In this document: positions 54,174-63,288 of the stretch, one piece after another
How positions within the stretch are numbered: position 1 is the first letter of the stretch
Layout: each line of letters begins with the position of its first letter
Assembly (NCBI GenBank): GCA_028346125.1
Contig: JAOMEV010000003.1
Location: forward strand, 1 to 64,000
Direction of reading: 5' to 3'
DNA: 64,000 bases
DNA from: Bacteriovoracales bacterium
GTDB taxonomy: Bacteria; Bdellovibrionota; Bacteriovoracia; Bacteriovoracales; Bacteriovoracaceae
Made by a program: the position numbers and the translations under genes
Notes under the pieces: model-generated
Told to the model about the DNA's origin: nothing
The model's database searches: none
What the model saw: only the letters and a program-made list of their open reading frames with translations

Positions 54174-54787
54174 AACTACTCTCCGAAAATATTAAAACTA
54201 TTTACGGACCGATCGTTTTAAAAAATTAAAACTTTAATTAATTTATTTCAAATAATAAGTAACCTTGGTCTGGCCAATCTTTTTAGTCGGATGTTTTCTT
54301 TTAACCCTTTTGAAAAAAGCTCTTTTAATTCATTCAAAATGGACTTTCAGGCCAGTATTTTAGATAACTCAGTCATGTCAAAATTATTGGAAGCTTAATT
54401 TTTTTATCTTTTCCACCTCAAATGAGACCTCTTTGGCCACGACAACTCTTTTCCCACTTTAAGTCTTCCGAAAAAGAATCCAATACGGGACAGCTCGAAC
54501 ATCAAAGTGTTTTTGCCATTTTTTTCTAGGATCCCTTTAAACGGGAAGTTTGATTTTTTTCTTTTTTATATAAAACAGCGCCCTTTTTGGGTTCTTGTTT
54601 ATATTTATTGAATAAACTGCCAATTTTTCACTTTCTAATTGAGGAAGGTCAAAGCGAAGCTTCTTTCAAAACTTTGACACCATGTTACCCAAAAATAATA
54701 TAACCGTAAGAATTATTTCAATTAAATGATTAATCAAATATGGTCCGTTTAGCACTTAAAATTAATTTCAATTTGGAATATATGTTT
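54174..54787. other. Long intergenic region with possible decayed coding
   Basis: About 610 bases. Short minus-strand stretches around 54400-54560 read like protein in shifting frames (FELSRIGFFFGRLKVGKE in one, VVVAKEVSFEVEKIKK in another), suggesting a degraded gene, but no frame is intact and no start is visible. No RNA gene seen. Confidence 0.35.
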
Positions 54788-56500
54788 CTACAGAGAAGCT
54801 TCCTTCGAAATTCCTTTAGGAATTGAATCAATAAGCCTTTTTGTATAATCCTTTGATGGATTCTTATAGATTTCACTTGGAGAGGCCATCTCTACAATTT
54901 TCCCTTCCTTCATGACAGCAATTTGGTCAGAAAAGTATTTGACCACATTGAGGTCGTGAGAAATAAAAATATAAGTGAGATCAAACTCTTCTTGGAGGTC
55001 CTGTAACAGGTTCAAAACTTGGGCCTGAATTGACACATCTAAAGCGGAGACCGATTCATCACAAATAATAAACTCAGGCTTGACTGTCAAAGTCCTAGCT
55101 ATGCAGATTCTTTGCCTCTGTCCTCCAGAAAACTCATGGGGATAACGTGAATAATGTTCAGGTAAAAGTCCAACTTTTTCTAAAAGCCCATGGGCGATTT
55201 CCTTTCTCTCTTTTTTATCCTTTCCAATTTTGTGAATATGAAGAGGCTCTGTAATAATTTCACCTACAGTCATACGAGGATTTAAAGAAGAATAAGGATC
55301 TTGAAAAATAATTTGAAGCTTCTTACGCATAGACCTCATCTCTTTTGAATTCAAATTTGAGAGGTTTTGTCCTCGGTAAATAATTTCCCCACTTGTGGGC
55401 TCTGTAAGGTGGAGAATTGTCCTTCCCAAAGTTGTCTTACCTGAACCACTTTCTCCAACAAGACCTAATGTCATTCCTTTTTTTAAAGTAAAACTTACAT
55501 CATCAACGGCCTTGAAGTGGTCAATGGTCCTCCCAAGAATTCCCCCTTTGATCGGAAAGTATTTTGAACAATTCTTGACCTCAAGAAGGATTGGGTTTTT
55601 ATTTTCTTCTAAATTTTTTTCCACTTTTATTTCTATTTTTTCTTTTGGAAAAGAAAAACTAGGGTCTTCTTTTGCAAGAAAGTCCTGGACAGTGGGCAGT
55701 CTTTTTGGATTATCCCCTAAAGAGGGACGACAAGCTAAAAGGCCCTTTGTATAGGGGTGCTTAGGATTTAAAAAGAGGTCCTCTGTTTTTCCTTGCTCAA
55801 CAATAACCCCATGCTTCATAACCGCAACGCGATCAGCTATTTCAGCGACAACAGATAAGTCATGGCTTATAAAAAGAAGACTCATCTTGTGGTTTTTTTT
55901 CAATGAAACGAGAAGCTCTAAAACTTGTTTTTGAATTGTAACATCAAGTGCTGTTGTTGGTTCATCACAAATCATCAAATCTGGTTCACAAGCTAAGGCC
56001 ATGGCAATCATCACCCTTTGTCTTTGTCCTCCAGAAAGCTGGTGAGGATAATCATCTACTTTTCTCGAAGCATCTGGAATACCTACCTCTTCTAAAAGCT
56101 GTATTGACCTTTCTCTGGCCTCTTTTTTTGAAACATCCTGATGGAGGATGATTGTTTCTATGATTTGATTACCTATTTTGAAGACCGGATTGAGGCTTGT
56201 CATAGGCTCTTGAAAAATCATTGTAATTTTGTTGCCCCTAAGCTCGGTCATCTCCTTTGTGGTGAAGTTTAATATATTTTTACCCTTATACAGAATTTCA
56301 CCATTTTGGATTTTTGCCTGTGGTTTTGGTAAAAGCCCCATGATTGCTAGAGATGTCACACTCTTTCCAGACCCTGACTCACCAACAAGCCCAAAAGTTT
56401 CTCCTTCTTTAATAAATAAGGACGAGTTTTTGACCGCATTTACAGGTTTTCCTTCAACAAAAAAATCAACACTTAAGTTTTTAATATCAATGACGTTCAT
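54788..56500 (-). CDS. Fused dipeptide/oligopeptide ABC transporter ATPase (YejF-like)
   Basis: About 570 residues from ATG at 56500, just after the stop of the FKBP gene (the frame extends upstream into it). Two complete ABC ATPase modules of the DppD/DppF type: Walker [10 protein letters not shown] and GESGSGKTT, signatures LSGGQRQR and FSGGQRQR, Walker [13 protein letters not shown] and [12 protein letters not shown]. Fusion in one chain is the YejF/microcin C uptake layout. No permease or binding-protein gene is adjacent, so the partners must lie elsewhere. It is co-transcribed with the SlyD-like gene seven bases upstream. Confidence 0.9.
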   Translation of the reverse strand: MNVIDIKNLSVDFFVEGKPVNAVKNSSLFIKEGETFGLVGESGSGKSVTSLAIMGLLPKPQAKIQNGEILYKGKNILNFTTKEMTELRGNKITMIFQEPMTSLNPVFKIGNQIIETIILHQDVSKKEARERSIQLLEEVGIPDASRKVDDYPHQLSGGQRQRVMIAMALACEPDLMICDEPTTALDVTIQKQVLELLVSLKKNHKMSLLFISHDLSVVAEIADRVAVMKHGVIVEQGKTEDLFLNPKHPYTKGLLACRPSLGDNPKRLPTVQDFLAKEDPSFSFPKEKIEIKVEKNLEENKNPILLEVKNCSKYFPIKGGILGRTIDHFKAVDDVSFTLKKGMTLGLVGESGSGKTTLGRTILHLTEPTSGEIIYRGQNLSNLNSKEMRSMRKKLQIIFQDPYSSLNPRMTVGEIITEPLHIHKIGKDKKERKEIAHGLLEKVGLLPEHYSRYPHEFSGGQRQRICIARTLTVKPEFIICDESVSALDVSIQAQVLNLLQDLQEEFDLTYIFISHDLNVVKYFSDQIAVMKEGKIVEMASPSEIYKNPSKDYTKRLIDSIPKGISKEASL

Positions 56501-56507
56501 TTTATTC

Positions 56508-56996
56508 TCACTTAAAATTAAAGTTATCCTCAAACATTCTTGTCTGAGATGTTCGTGCTTCGCTATTTGCACATGATATCTTATTTACAAATATATCAAA
56601 TAAAAGCTTTGCTCCTGCTAGCGGATGATTGGCATCTAAATATATGTGAGTATCATCTTTGGAAATAACTTTACCAAACTTACTCCTGCCATCATTCATG
56701 TCTAATTCATATTTATAACCTATTTCTGGATTAAAATCTTCGTTTTTTAAATCTCTCTCCATTTTATAGACTAGGTTTTCATCGTAATCACCGTAGGCCT
56801 CATGAGGCTCTAATGTAACAATCACCCTCTCCTCAACTTTTGCACCTAATAAGGCTTTTTGAATTTTTTTAAAAAAGTGGATTGAAGGGTGAAAGTAGCT
56901 AAAGTTCGTTTTTGTATAGACTTTTACATCAGAGTCCTCAGTAAAGATAAAAACCTTAAAACTCAAATCGACAAACTTTCCTTCATTAATGGTCAC
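56508..56996 (-). CDS. SlyD-like FKBP peptidyl-prolyl isomerase
   Basis: 162 residues from GTG at 56996 with AAGGTGG upstream. SlyD-type marks are LEPHEAYGDYDENLVYKM (FKBP active-site loop ahead of the IF chaperone insert), SKDDTHIYLDANHPLAGAKLLFDI and a two-part FKBP core. The His/Cys-rich nickel tail of Escherichia coli SlyD is missing. It catalyses prolyl isomerisation and holds unfolded chains in the cytoplasm. It is in an operon with the ABC ATPase. Confidence 0.82.
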   Translation of the reverse strand: MTINEGKFVDLSFKVFIFTEDSDVKVYTKTNFSYFHPSIHFFKKIQKALLGAKVEERVIVTLEPHEAYGDYDENLVYKMERDLKNEDFNPEIGYKYELDMNDGRSKFGKVISKDDTHIYLDANHPLAGAKLLFDIFVNKISCANSEARTSQTRMFEDNFNFK

Positions 56997-57118
56997 AGTT
57001 CCACCTTGTTTTAATTCAAGAAAAAGGTAAACAGTTTTAAAAAGTTTGACAAGTCAAAAAAATGTTTCATAACATAAACTTTTAGGTTATTAATATTTTA
57101 ACACAAGGGGAAAAAGCT

Positions 57119-57760
57119 ATGAAAACCGTTTTAGTTTTAATTTTTATGGGTCTATCTAATATATGCATGGCAACACAAACACTTGAAGAAAACCTTGGTA
57201 AAGAGGCCAAGTTCACTCTTATTAAAGAGAAAAGCAGAACAAACTATATGATTAAATCAGGCAAAAGCTTACTCAAAGTTGCTGATATTAAAAGAATGGA
57301 AGATGGAATAGAGTACCAGGTTAACTGGAAATATGATGTTCTCGTAAAATGGGCAGGGAAAAGAGCTGGAACGATCAAGCTTATGATGCCTGGTGAAGTT
57401 TTTAGCGATTCTTTTTGGTCTAATCTACAAGATGGCGCCATACGTACTTCTAATCTAACAATGACCTATATCGCCAATAAAAGCTCCGTTACAGTAAATA
57501 ACAAGACGTATGAGGATTGCAATATCATTAAAATAGACGACGTCAGAGATTCAAACCTTCATGCTCTTGAAAAGGTCCTCAAGGTGAAAGCAATAGAACT
57601 AGGACTCATCGATGAGAATAACTTTAGAGAAGAAAAAGTAGAAAATATCGAGATTGAAGCCGTAACCCATAAAGACGGTCCTGTGATGGGCGTACTCCAA
57701 TGGACTATCCAGGGCGATGTAAAAGGTTACTCAATAAAGATGGGCTTCGATTTAATTTAA
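57119..57760 (+). CDS. Exported protein in the DUF6607 operon
   Basis: 213 residues with signal peptide TVLVLIFMGLSNICMA. The rest is a beta-rich soluble domain; KVADIKRMEDGIEYQVNWKY and DCNIIKIDDVRD then AVTHKDGPVMGVLQWTIQGD are its most distinctive parts. No family recognised. It heads a four-gene plus-strand operon (gaps 12, 13 and 41 bp), with AAGGGG before the ATG. Confidence 0.68.
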   Translation: MKTVLVLIFMGLSNICMATQTLEENLGKEAKFTLIKEKSRTNYMIKSGKSLLKVADIKRMEDGIEYQVNWKYDVLVKWAGKRAGTIKLMMPGEVFSDSFWSNLQDGAIRTSNLTMTYIANKSSVTVNNKTYEDCNIIKIDDVRDSNLHALEKVLKVKAIELGLIDENNFREEKVENIEIEAVTHKDGPVMGVLQWTIQGDVKGYSIKMGFDLI

Positions 57761-57772
57761 AAGGAGAATATT

Positions 57773-58687
57773 ATGAATAGGATAATACTTGGAACTTTAG
57801 CAATGGCCATAAATATCCAGGCCTTTGCTCATAATGATAATTATAACAAAGATGTCGAATCAATAAAAAGTATGACAGGTTGTTATAAAGTTACCTTTAG
57901 AAATGCAGAAACTTTTGCTTTCAGTAAAAATTATAAATACCATGATAGATTTAAATCAGGACCAGTTCTTGAATGGATTTTTGTAGATTCAGAAAGTCCA
58001 AGAAAATTATCCCTTCAACATCTATTAGTTGCCGGACCTCATATAATCAAACATTGGAGGCAAGAATGGACCCACGAAGAAACATCCTTATATGAATACC
58101 AAGGAGATTTTAAATGGACTCCAAAAGATCTAGATCCTCTTAATGTTGTAAACCAGTGGACACAAAAAGTTTACCAGGTTGATGATAGCCCAAGATATGA
58201 GTGTTCAGCTCCTTGGATTCGATACAATAAAAAAAATTACTGGGAATGCACGACGAATGCTCCTTTACCGAGACGTGAATACTCCAAAAGAAATGATTAT
58301 AATATAATGAAAAGGACCAACCGCCACGAAATCATTTCCGGTGGCCATGCTCATGACCAGGATAATGTAAAAATTCTAAAGACAAAAGAATTTCAAAAAC
58401 CTTTAGTCATGGAAAAAGGCCTAAACCTCTATACAAAAGTTTCTAACTCTCTTTGTAATAAAGCGAAAAATTGGTGGAAAGACCATAAAGACTATTGGTT
58501 TCATGTAAGAAATATTTGGGACGAGTTCTATTCGAAAAGAGAACCAATGAAATTTAGAAAAAAGGTTGATGGAAGTACTCTCTGGCAAAGACTTTTTGAA
58601 CTGGGAGATCAATATAAAGAAAATCCAAATGAAATAGAAGCACTTAAAAAAGAAATTAATACGACAATTAAGGAATTTCTTTATTAG
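57773..58687 (+). CDS. DUF6607 exported protein
   Basis: 304 residues, signal peptide NRIILGTLAMAINIQAFA. The DUF6607 pattern is strong: MTGCYKVTFRNAETFAFS near residue 35, LSLQHLLVAGPHIIKHWRQEW near residue 80, NQWTQKVYQVDDSPRYEC near residue 125 and RREYSKRNDYNIMKRTNRHE near residue 170. The family is periplasmic and of unknown function. AAAGGAGAAT precedes the ATG. The first gene of the operon ends 12 bp upstream. Confidence 0.85.
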   Translation: MNRIILGTLAMAINIQAFAHNDNYNKDVESIKSMTGCYKVTFRNAETFAFSKNYKYHDRFKSGPVLEWIFVDSESPRKLSLQHLLVAGPHIIKHWRQEWTHEETSLYEYQGDFKWTPKDLDPLNVVNQWTQKVYQVDDSPRYECSAPWIRYNKKNYWECTTNAPLPRREYSKRNDYNIMKRTNRHEIISGGHAHDQDNVKILKTKEFQKPLVMEKGLNLYTKVSNSLCNKAKNWWKDHKDYWFHVRNIWDEFYSKREPMKFRKKVDGSTLWQRLFELGDQYKENPNEIEALKKEINTTIKEFLY

Positions 58688-58700
58688 AGAGGAGATGAAT

Positions 58701-58943
58701 ATGAGTTCTTGTAATAATAACAAAGATATCAGAGTAGGACTTTGTCACAAGTGTGACAAAGTCACACTTTTCATGGGTGATACTTCGTTAAAGTTAGATA
58801 CAGATAACTTTTTAAAACACGCGAAAGTTGTGAAAATAGCCGAAGAACGAATTTTAGCAATGAGAGAGAAATTAAAAAAAGAGGAAAAGAGAAAAGAGAA
58901 AAAGCCTCGAGACAATTCTTTTTTAAGCCTTCTTAAGGCCTAA
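58701..58943 (+). CDS. Small CxxC protein, DUF6607 operon
   Basis: 80 residues from ATG at 58701 (GGAG six bases upstream; the ATG at 58695 touches the site). SSCNNNKDIRVGLCHKCDKV contains a CHKC pair that could bind zinc or be redox active; the C-terminal half is a lysine-rich helix (ILAMREKLKKEEKRKEKKP). No signal peptide. No family recognised. The codons for LCHKCDKV overlap a palindromic stretch described separately. Confidence 0.55.
   Translation: MSSCNNNKDIRVGLCHKCDKVTLFMGDTSLKLDTDNFLKHAKVVKIAEERILAMREKLKKEEKRKEKKPRDNSFLSLLKA
58740..58767. repeat. Overlapping palindromes inside a small gene
   Basis: CTTTGTCACA and TGTGACAAAG are arms at 58740-58749 and 58752-58761 (2-base centre). The second arm shares bases with GTGTGAC (58751-58757) and GTCACAC (58761-58767) around AAA. 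The two hairpins are mutually exclusive in RNA. Codons need not be constrained this way, so a regulatory site is possible. Confidence 0.5.
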
Positions 58944-58984
58944 TATATCGTTGTTTTTAAAGAAGTAAACAATAGGTTTTTTTT

Positions 58985-59230
58985 ATGGCCGACATATTAA
59001 AATTTAAAATAAAAAAGAATAAAGATTTTAAAAATGATCCAAAGTTTAATACCTTAATGCTACAAAAAATAATGGATCATATTTATTGCCAAGTGAAAAT
59101 TAATATTGATAAGGGGTTTCAAGGAGGGCTTTACGACCTTATAGGCGTTTACTGTAAAGCAAACAAAAACGATAAAAGGTTAAAGGAAGTATTTATAAAA
59201 GAAATATTAGATAGAAACAACCCCTCCTAA
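58985..59230 (+). CDS. Small protein of unknown function
   Basis: 81 residues, ATG at 58985 with only a weak AGG upstream. Basic and helical: LKFKIKKNKDFKNDPKFNTL, then YDLIGVYCKANKNDKRLKEV. No signal peptide or recognised domain. It is the last gene of the four-gene DUF6607 operon (41 bp after the previous stop). Confidence 0.5.
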   Translation: MADILKFKIKKNKDFKNDPKFNTLMLQKIMDHIYCQVKINIDKGFQGGLYDLIGVYCKANKNDKRLKEVFIKEILDRNNPS

Positions 59231-59253
59231 GACCCAGAAAATCTTTTTATGTA

Positions 59254-59283
59254 AAATCCCCCTCCTACCTATGTAGAAGGGGG
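59254..59283 (-). terminator. Terminator of the ferric-binding protein gene
   Basis: CCCCCTcCTAC (59258-59268) pairs with GTAGaAGGGGG (59273-59283), one mismatch. Read on the minus strand the stem is followed by ATTTTA, so it ends transcription of the gene finishing at 59292. Confidence 0.65.
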
Positions 59284-59291
59284 TATGTGAA

Positions 59292-60329
59292 TTAATTAAA
59301 GCCTGCTCTTTGCATAACTTTTATAGCTTTTTCTCTTAGGTTACCAAGCTTAGGGAGAGAAACTAAGTCTTGCTTAAAAGAACCTTTCGTTATTCCATCT
59401 TGCATTTTTCCAAAAGACTGAACAATAAGAGAGAGATTTACATTCTTTTTAAGAGGATACTCATGGTTCACTTGAGCATACATATGCTGTGCTAAGTCTC
59501 CTGATAAAAATTCTATAAGTTTAATAGCATTCTCTTTATTTTTTGCATATTTGGTGATGCCAGCGCCACTAAGGTTAACATGGGTTCCAACGCCCTTTTG
59601 GTCAGGAAAAAATATTCCTGCAGAAGCTGCCCAAGTTCTTTGCTTTGGGTTTTCAAGCATTTTTCCCATATAATAGGTATTGCCAAGAGCAAGGTCACAA
59701 AGCCCTTCCGCAATCGCTTTCACTTGAGACCTATCGTTTCCTTGTGGCTTTCTGGCCAAATTAGCTTTAACTTCTTTTGCCCACTTCAAGGAATATTCTT
59801 CACCATGATGGAAAATCATTGAGGAAACTAATGCCAAATTGTAATTGTGGAGACCAGAACGACTACATATTTTTCCTTTGAATTTTTTACTGGTTAGATC
59901 TTTATATGATTGAAGATCTTTTGGGCTAACTCTATCTTTGGAATAGTAAATAATTCTGGCCCTTGCTGATAGGCCTACCCATAAATTCTTTTCGTGCCGA
60001 AACTTACTTGGAATATTTTCTGATACGACTTTAGATTCAAAAGGCTGGAATAATCCAAGGTTAGCAATTTTTGAAAGGTTACCAATATCAACAGTTAAGA
60101 TAGCATCTGCAGGAGTATTTTTTCCTTCATTTTTCAGTCTCTCAATAAGGCCTTTTTTAGTAAAAAAAACGTTTACTTTTATACCCGTCTTTTGTTCAAA
60201 GACTTTCAAAAAGGGCTTTAATAGAAACTCCTGCCTATAAGAATAAAGGTTTACTTCTTTTTTCTCTTTTGAATAAACATTAAAGGTTACGATGGACATA
60301 AAACTCAGAAAGAGGAGAATTGTTTTCAT
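59292..60329 (-). CDS. Periplasmic ferric-ion binding protein (FbpA/FutA-like)
   Basis: 345 residues, signal peptide KTILLFLSFMSIVTFNVYS. Family marks: VNLYSYRQEFLLKPFLKVFE, ADAILTVDIGNLSKI, WVGLSARARIIYYSKD, KFKGKICSRSGLHNYN and LCDLALGNTYYMGKML, whose paired Tyr bind Fe(III) in this family. It delivers ferric iron to an ABC permease, but no permease or ATPase is adjacent. AAAGGAAA precedes the ATG. The next genes are bacterioferritin and flavodoxin, suggesting an iron-response neighbourhood. Confidence 0.88.
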   Translation of the reverse strand: MKTILLFLSFMSIVTFNVYSKEKKEVNLYSYRQEFLLKPFLKVFEQKTGIKVNVFFTKKGLIERLKNEGKNTPADAILTVDIGNLSKIANLGLFQPFESKVVSENIPSKFRHEKNLWVGLSARARIIYYSKDRVSPKDLQSYKDLTSKKFKGKICSRSGLHNYNLALVSSMIFHHGEEYSLKWAKEVKANLARKPQGNDRSQVKAIAEGLCDLALGNTYYMGKMLENPKQRTWAASAGIFFPDQKGVGTHVNLSGAGITKYAKNKENAIKLIEFLSGDLAQHMYAQVNHEYPLKKNVNLSLIVQSFGKMQDGITKGSFKQDLVSLPKLGNLREKAIKVMQRAGFN

Positions 60330-60625
60330 ATTTTTTTCCTTTGGTTAAGTTAAAAGAACCTTTCAGGCCACATTCTACACCAAAAGTTTGTCACATCAAA
60401 CTATTATTCAAGCACGCAAACAAAGTTTATTCTTTTTGGGTTAATATCAACAGAGAGGGTTTATAAATATCGGAGGACTTTTTAATTTTATTAAATAAAT
60501 TTAAAGCCTTAAAAGCTTGAGTTCGGCCTAAGTACCTAGGGCCTTTTTTAGAAAGGTAAGGAAGTTATCAACAATTTATTCTCAGACTAGGTTTAAAAGT
60601 CAAAACAATAAAAGTTAACTATTTT

Positions 60626-61090
60626 TTACATTTGGCTTTGCATATAGTTTTGTTCGCCAACTCTTTCAATAAGTTCCAACTGAGTTTCTAACCAATCTAT
60701 ATGTTCCTCTTCACATTTATAGATTTCTATAAAAAGTTCTCTGGATCCATAATCTTTAAGCTCCTCGGCCTTTTCAATAAAACCTTTTAAATCACTGACG
60801 GCCTTCAACTCATGCTTCAAATCTGCTTCAATTATATCTTTAATTTTTAGTCCAATGCTAATTCGATCTATTTTTTGAACATTCGGAACACCTTCAAGAA
60901 AAAGAATTCGTTGAATAACTTTATCCGCATGAACCATTTCTTCCATGGATGCATCATATTCTTTTTTTCCGAGAGACTCGAGTCCCCAATTTTTTATCAT
61001 TCTTGAGTGCAGTATAAATTGATTTCCTGCAGTTATTTCATTTGTCAGTAGCTGGTTTAATATTGCAATCATATCCGGGTGACCCTTCAT
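60626..61090 (-). CDS. bfr: Bacterioferritin
   Basis: 154 residues from ATG at 61090, with GGAGG five bases upstream (the frame extends to 61102). Ferroxidase ligands are all present: Glu18 (NEITAGNQF), Glu51 and His54 (MEEMVHAD), Glu94 (EADLKHEL), Glu127 and His130 (CEEEHIDWLE); Met52 for heme is kept. It stores iron in a 24-mer cage in the cytoplasm. An inverted repeat about 20-40 bp upstream is a candidate operator. Single gene. Confidence 0.95.
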   Translation of the reverse strand: MKGHPDMIAILNQLLTNEITAGNQFILHSRMIKNWGLESLGKKEYDASMEEMVHADKVIQRILFLEGVPNVQKIDRISIGLKIKDIIEADLKHELKAVSDLKGFIEKAEELKDYGSRELFIEIYKCEEEHIDWLETQLELIERVGEQNYMQSQM

Positions 61091-61108
61091 AAAAACCTCC
61101 AAAAAGAA

Positions 61109-61132
61109 TGTTATTACTCTCTTATAATAACA
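61109..61132. promoter_or_regulatory. Inverted repeat upstream of bacterioferritin
   Basis: TGTTATTA (61109-61116) and TAATAACA (61125-61132) are perfect inverted arms separated by 8 bases, 19-42 bp upstream of the bfr start. The A/T-rich dyad is of the size bound by Fur/PerR-type dimers; the assignment is inference. Confidence 0.45.
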
Positions 61133-61457
61133 TTTAAAAGCAGGTGAATGGTCTTAAAATAAGGAATACTAAAAGGTTTGTTAAAAAGACTTTCGTATTA
61201 TTCAAATACAAAAGTTGGATTAAAATTCGAAAGTTTGAAGAGCGCTATGCAATTAAATTTAGAATGTTTTTTACCTTTATAAATGAGGAACTAAAAAACC
61301 TAATTTTGTAAGGTTTGTCTAAAAGTTAATAAGGACAAATATCATTATTACTTTTCACCAATTGACCTAAAAAGGTTTGACTAGTGAAACTTTTATTTTA
61401 TCATTTAAACGGCCCTGATTTAGAGGGTATAAACTGAAAAATCAAGGGAGTATCTTG
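61133..61457. other. Divergent intergenic region bfr/flavodoxin
   Basis: About 325 bases with the promoters of both genes. A 55-codon plus-strand frame (61144-61311; FKYKSWIKIRKFEERYAIKF) has a GTG but no ribosome site and may be chance or a relic. Nothing else is seen. Confidence 0.4.
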
Positions 61458-61997
61458 ATGAAAATGGGAATTTTCTATGGAAGCCAAACAGGAAACTGTG
61501 AGGATTTATGCTCACAGGTAAAAAAAGAATTAGGTGAATCCGAAATTCATAATATTTCAGATGTTTCAAGCGATAACTTTGAAGAATATGATCTCATCAT
61601 TCTCGCAACATCTACTTGGGGCAGCGGAGACCTTCAAGACGACTGGGAAATGCAGTTAGATGAAGTTAAAAATGCTAACCTTGACCAAAAATTTGTGGCC
61701 TTTATTGGAGTTGGAGACCAAGAGGGATATGGGGACACTTTTTGCGATGCCGTAGGTATCATTTACGACGCTATTCAAGGAAAGGGGTTCAATCATATTG
61801 GACTTTGGCCTAGCGAAGGATATGAGTTTGATAACTCTGAAGCTTTTAGGAACGGTCAGTTCCTAGGTTTAATTTTGGACGTGGAAAACCAAGATGATTT
61901 ATCTGAAGACAGAATAAAAAGTTGGGTTAAACAACTTCATCAGGAAATGAATCCCCTGTCTAAAACTCAAATAAATGAAGCTCGAGCTGAGTTATGA
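61458..61997 (+). CDS. fldA: Flavodoxin
   Basis: 179 residues from ATG at 61458 (AGGGAG seven bases upstream). The FMN phosphate loop is GIFYGSQTGNCEDLC; ATSTWGSGDLQDDW and GVGDQEGYGDTFCDA are the two isoalloxazine loops, the second with the 20-residue insertion of long-chain flavodoxins (GLWPSEGYEF). It carries electrons in place of ferredoxin, typically when iron is scarce, which suits its place next to bacterioferritin and a ferric-binding protein. Single gene. Confidence 0.95.
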   Translation: MKMGIFYGSQTGNCEDLCSQVKKELGESEIHNISDVSSDNFEEYDLIILATSTWGSGDLQDDWEMQLDEVKNANLDQKFVAFIGVGDQEGYGDTFCDAVGIIYDAIQGKGFNHIGLWPSEGYEFDNSEAFRNGQFLGLILDVENQDDLSEDRIKSWVKQLHQEMNPLSKTQINEARAEL

Positions 61998-62115
61998 CAA
62001 GTAAATATCTCCTTATTCACGAATAGCGCCTTTATATTTTTTTAAATTTCTTAATGGCAATTTCAAAAAATGGATTGTATTCCTTATACTTACTCATTTA
62101 TTTAAGGCGATATCA

Positions 62116-63288
62116 ATGAATTTTGAAAACATTAGAAAGGAGACCTTGGGCCTCGAAAATCTAATTCACTTTAATAGTGCTGGAAGTTCACTTCCTCCTA
62201 GATGTGTCACCGATACTGTAGTCAATTACCTTGTGCAAGAGGGGCAAGTTGGGGGCTACGAGCAGTTTGAGATTGAAGCTAATCGCTTAGAATTCGTTTA
62301 TGATCAAATATCCCAGCTGATAAACGCAAATAGAGAAGAAATTGCTTTGATGGAAAGTGCTACAAGGGCATGGATTTCTCTTTTCTATTCTTTGGAATGG
62401 AAAAAAGGACAGGTGATTTTAACGAGTCAAACTGATTATGCCAGTAACTTTATTTCTTACCTTCAACTTCAAAAGGAAAAGGGAGTTATTCTTGAAGTAC
62501 TTCCTCAAAGTAAGCATGGTGAAACTTGCCTTCAGTCCCTTGAAAACAGGCTTCAAAAAGGTGACGTAAAGTTAGTCTCTCTTTCTCATATACCAACGAA
62601 TGGTGGATTAATTCAGCCCGTTGAACAAGTTGGGGCTTTGACTCAAAAATATAATTGCCTTTTTCTTTTAGATGCCTGCCAAAGTGTCGGACAATGCCCT
62701 ACAGATGTTCAAAAAATTCAATGTGACTTTTTAACAGCGACGGGGAGGAAGTATCTTCGGGGTCCAAGAGGAACAGGTTTTCTCTACGTCAAAAAGAAAC
62801 ACTTTTCATGGCTTAACCCTTTTTCTTTGGACCTTTTTTCTGCAAACTTAACTTCTAAAAACTCTTATGAAGTAAGGCAAGATGCCAGAATGTTTGAATC
62901 CTGGGAATCTTCACCAGCATTGAGGCTTGGGTTAGGACAGGCATGCGAGTATGCATCAAAATTAGGTATTGAAAACACTTTTGAGAAAATTAAGCAATTG
63001 GGAAACTTCCTGAGGCAGGAGTTACAACAAGTTAATGGCATTGAAATTCATGATCTAGGAAAAGAAAAGGGTGGAATCGTTTCTTTTACCCTTAAGAATA
63101 AAGACTCATTAAAAGTTAAAAAGGAGCTTTCCCAAAGAAAAGTTAATGTTTCCGTCAGCTATAAAACGTCTACTTTCTTCGATATGGAGGTTCGTGGCCT
63201 AGGTGATATATTAAGAGCGTCTGTGCATTATTATAACACAGAGGAAGAGGTCCTCTCTTTTATTGAAACTTTAAAGGGCCTTCCATAA
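62116..63288 (+). CDS. egtE: Class V PLP enzyme, EgtE-like
   Basis: 390 residues. HFNSAGSSLPPRCV opens as in cysteine-desulfurase/EgtE-type enzymes; LLDACQSVGQCP holds the cofactor Asp and TATGRKYLRGPRGTGFLYV the Schiff-base Lys, with the RGPRGTGFLY run typical of EgtE. EgtE is the C-S lyase that finishes ergothioneine synthesis. The name rests on this motif and on the convergent egtD-like neighbour; an isopenicillin-N-epimerase-like enzyme is the alternative. AAGGCGA precedes the ATG. The last 18 bases overlap the opposing gene. Confidence 0.7.
   Translation: MNFENIRKETLGLENLIHFNSAGSSLPPRCVTDTVVNYLVQEGQVGGYEQFEIEANRLEFVYDQISQLINANREEIALMESATRAWISLFYSLEWKKGQVILTSQTDYASNFISYLQLQKEKGVILEVLPQSKHGETCLQSLENRLQKGDVKLVSLSHIPTNGGLIQPVEQVGALTQKYNCLFLLDACQSVGQCPTDVQKIQCDFLTATGRKYLRGPRGTGFLYVKKKHFSWLNPFSLDLFSANLTSKNSYEVRQDARMFESWESSPALRLGLGQACEYASKLGIENTFEKIKQLGNFLRQELQQVNGIEIHDLGKEKGGIVSFTLKNKDSLKVKKELSQRKVNVSVSYKTSTFFDMEVRGLGDILRASVHYYNTEEEVLSFIETLKGLP

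Noticed and set aside
60330-60625. Fur box upstream of the ferric-binding protein
   Set aside because: No GATAATGATAATCATTATC-like sequence found in this interval.
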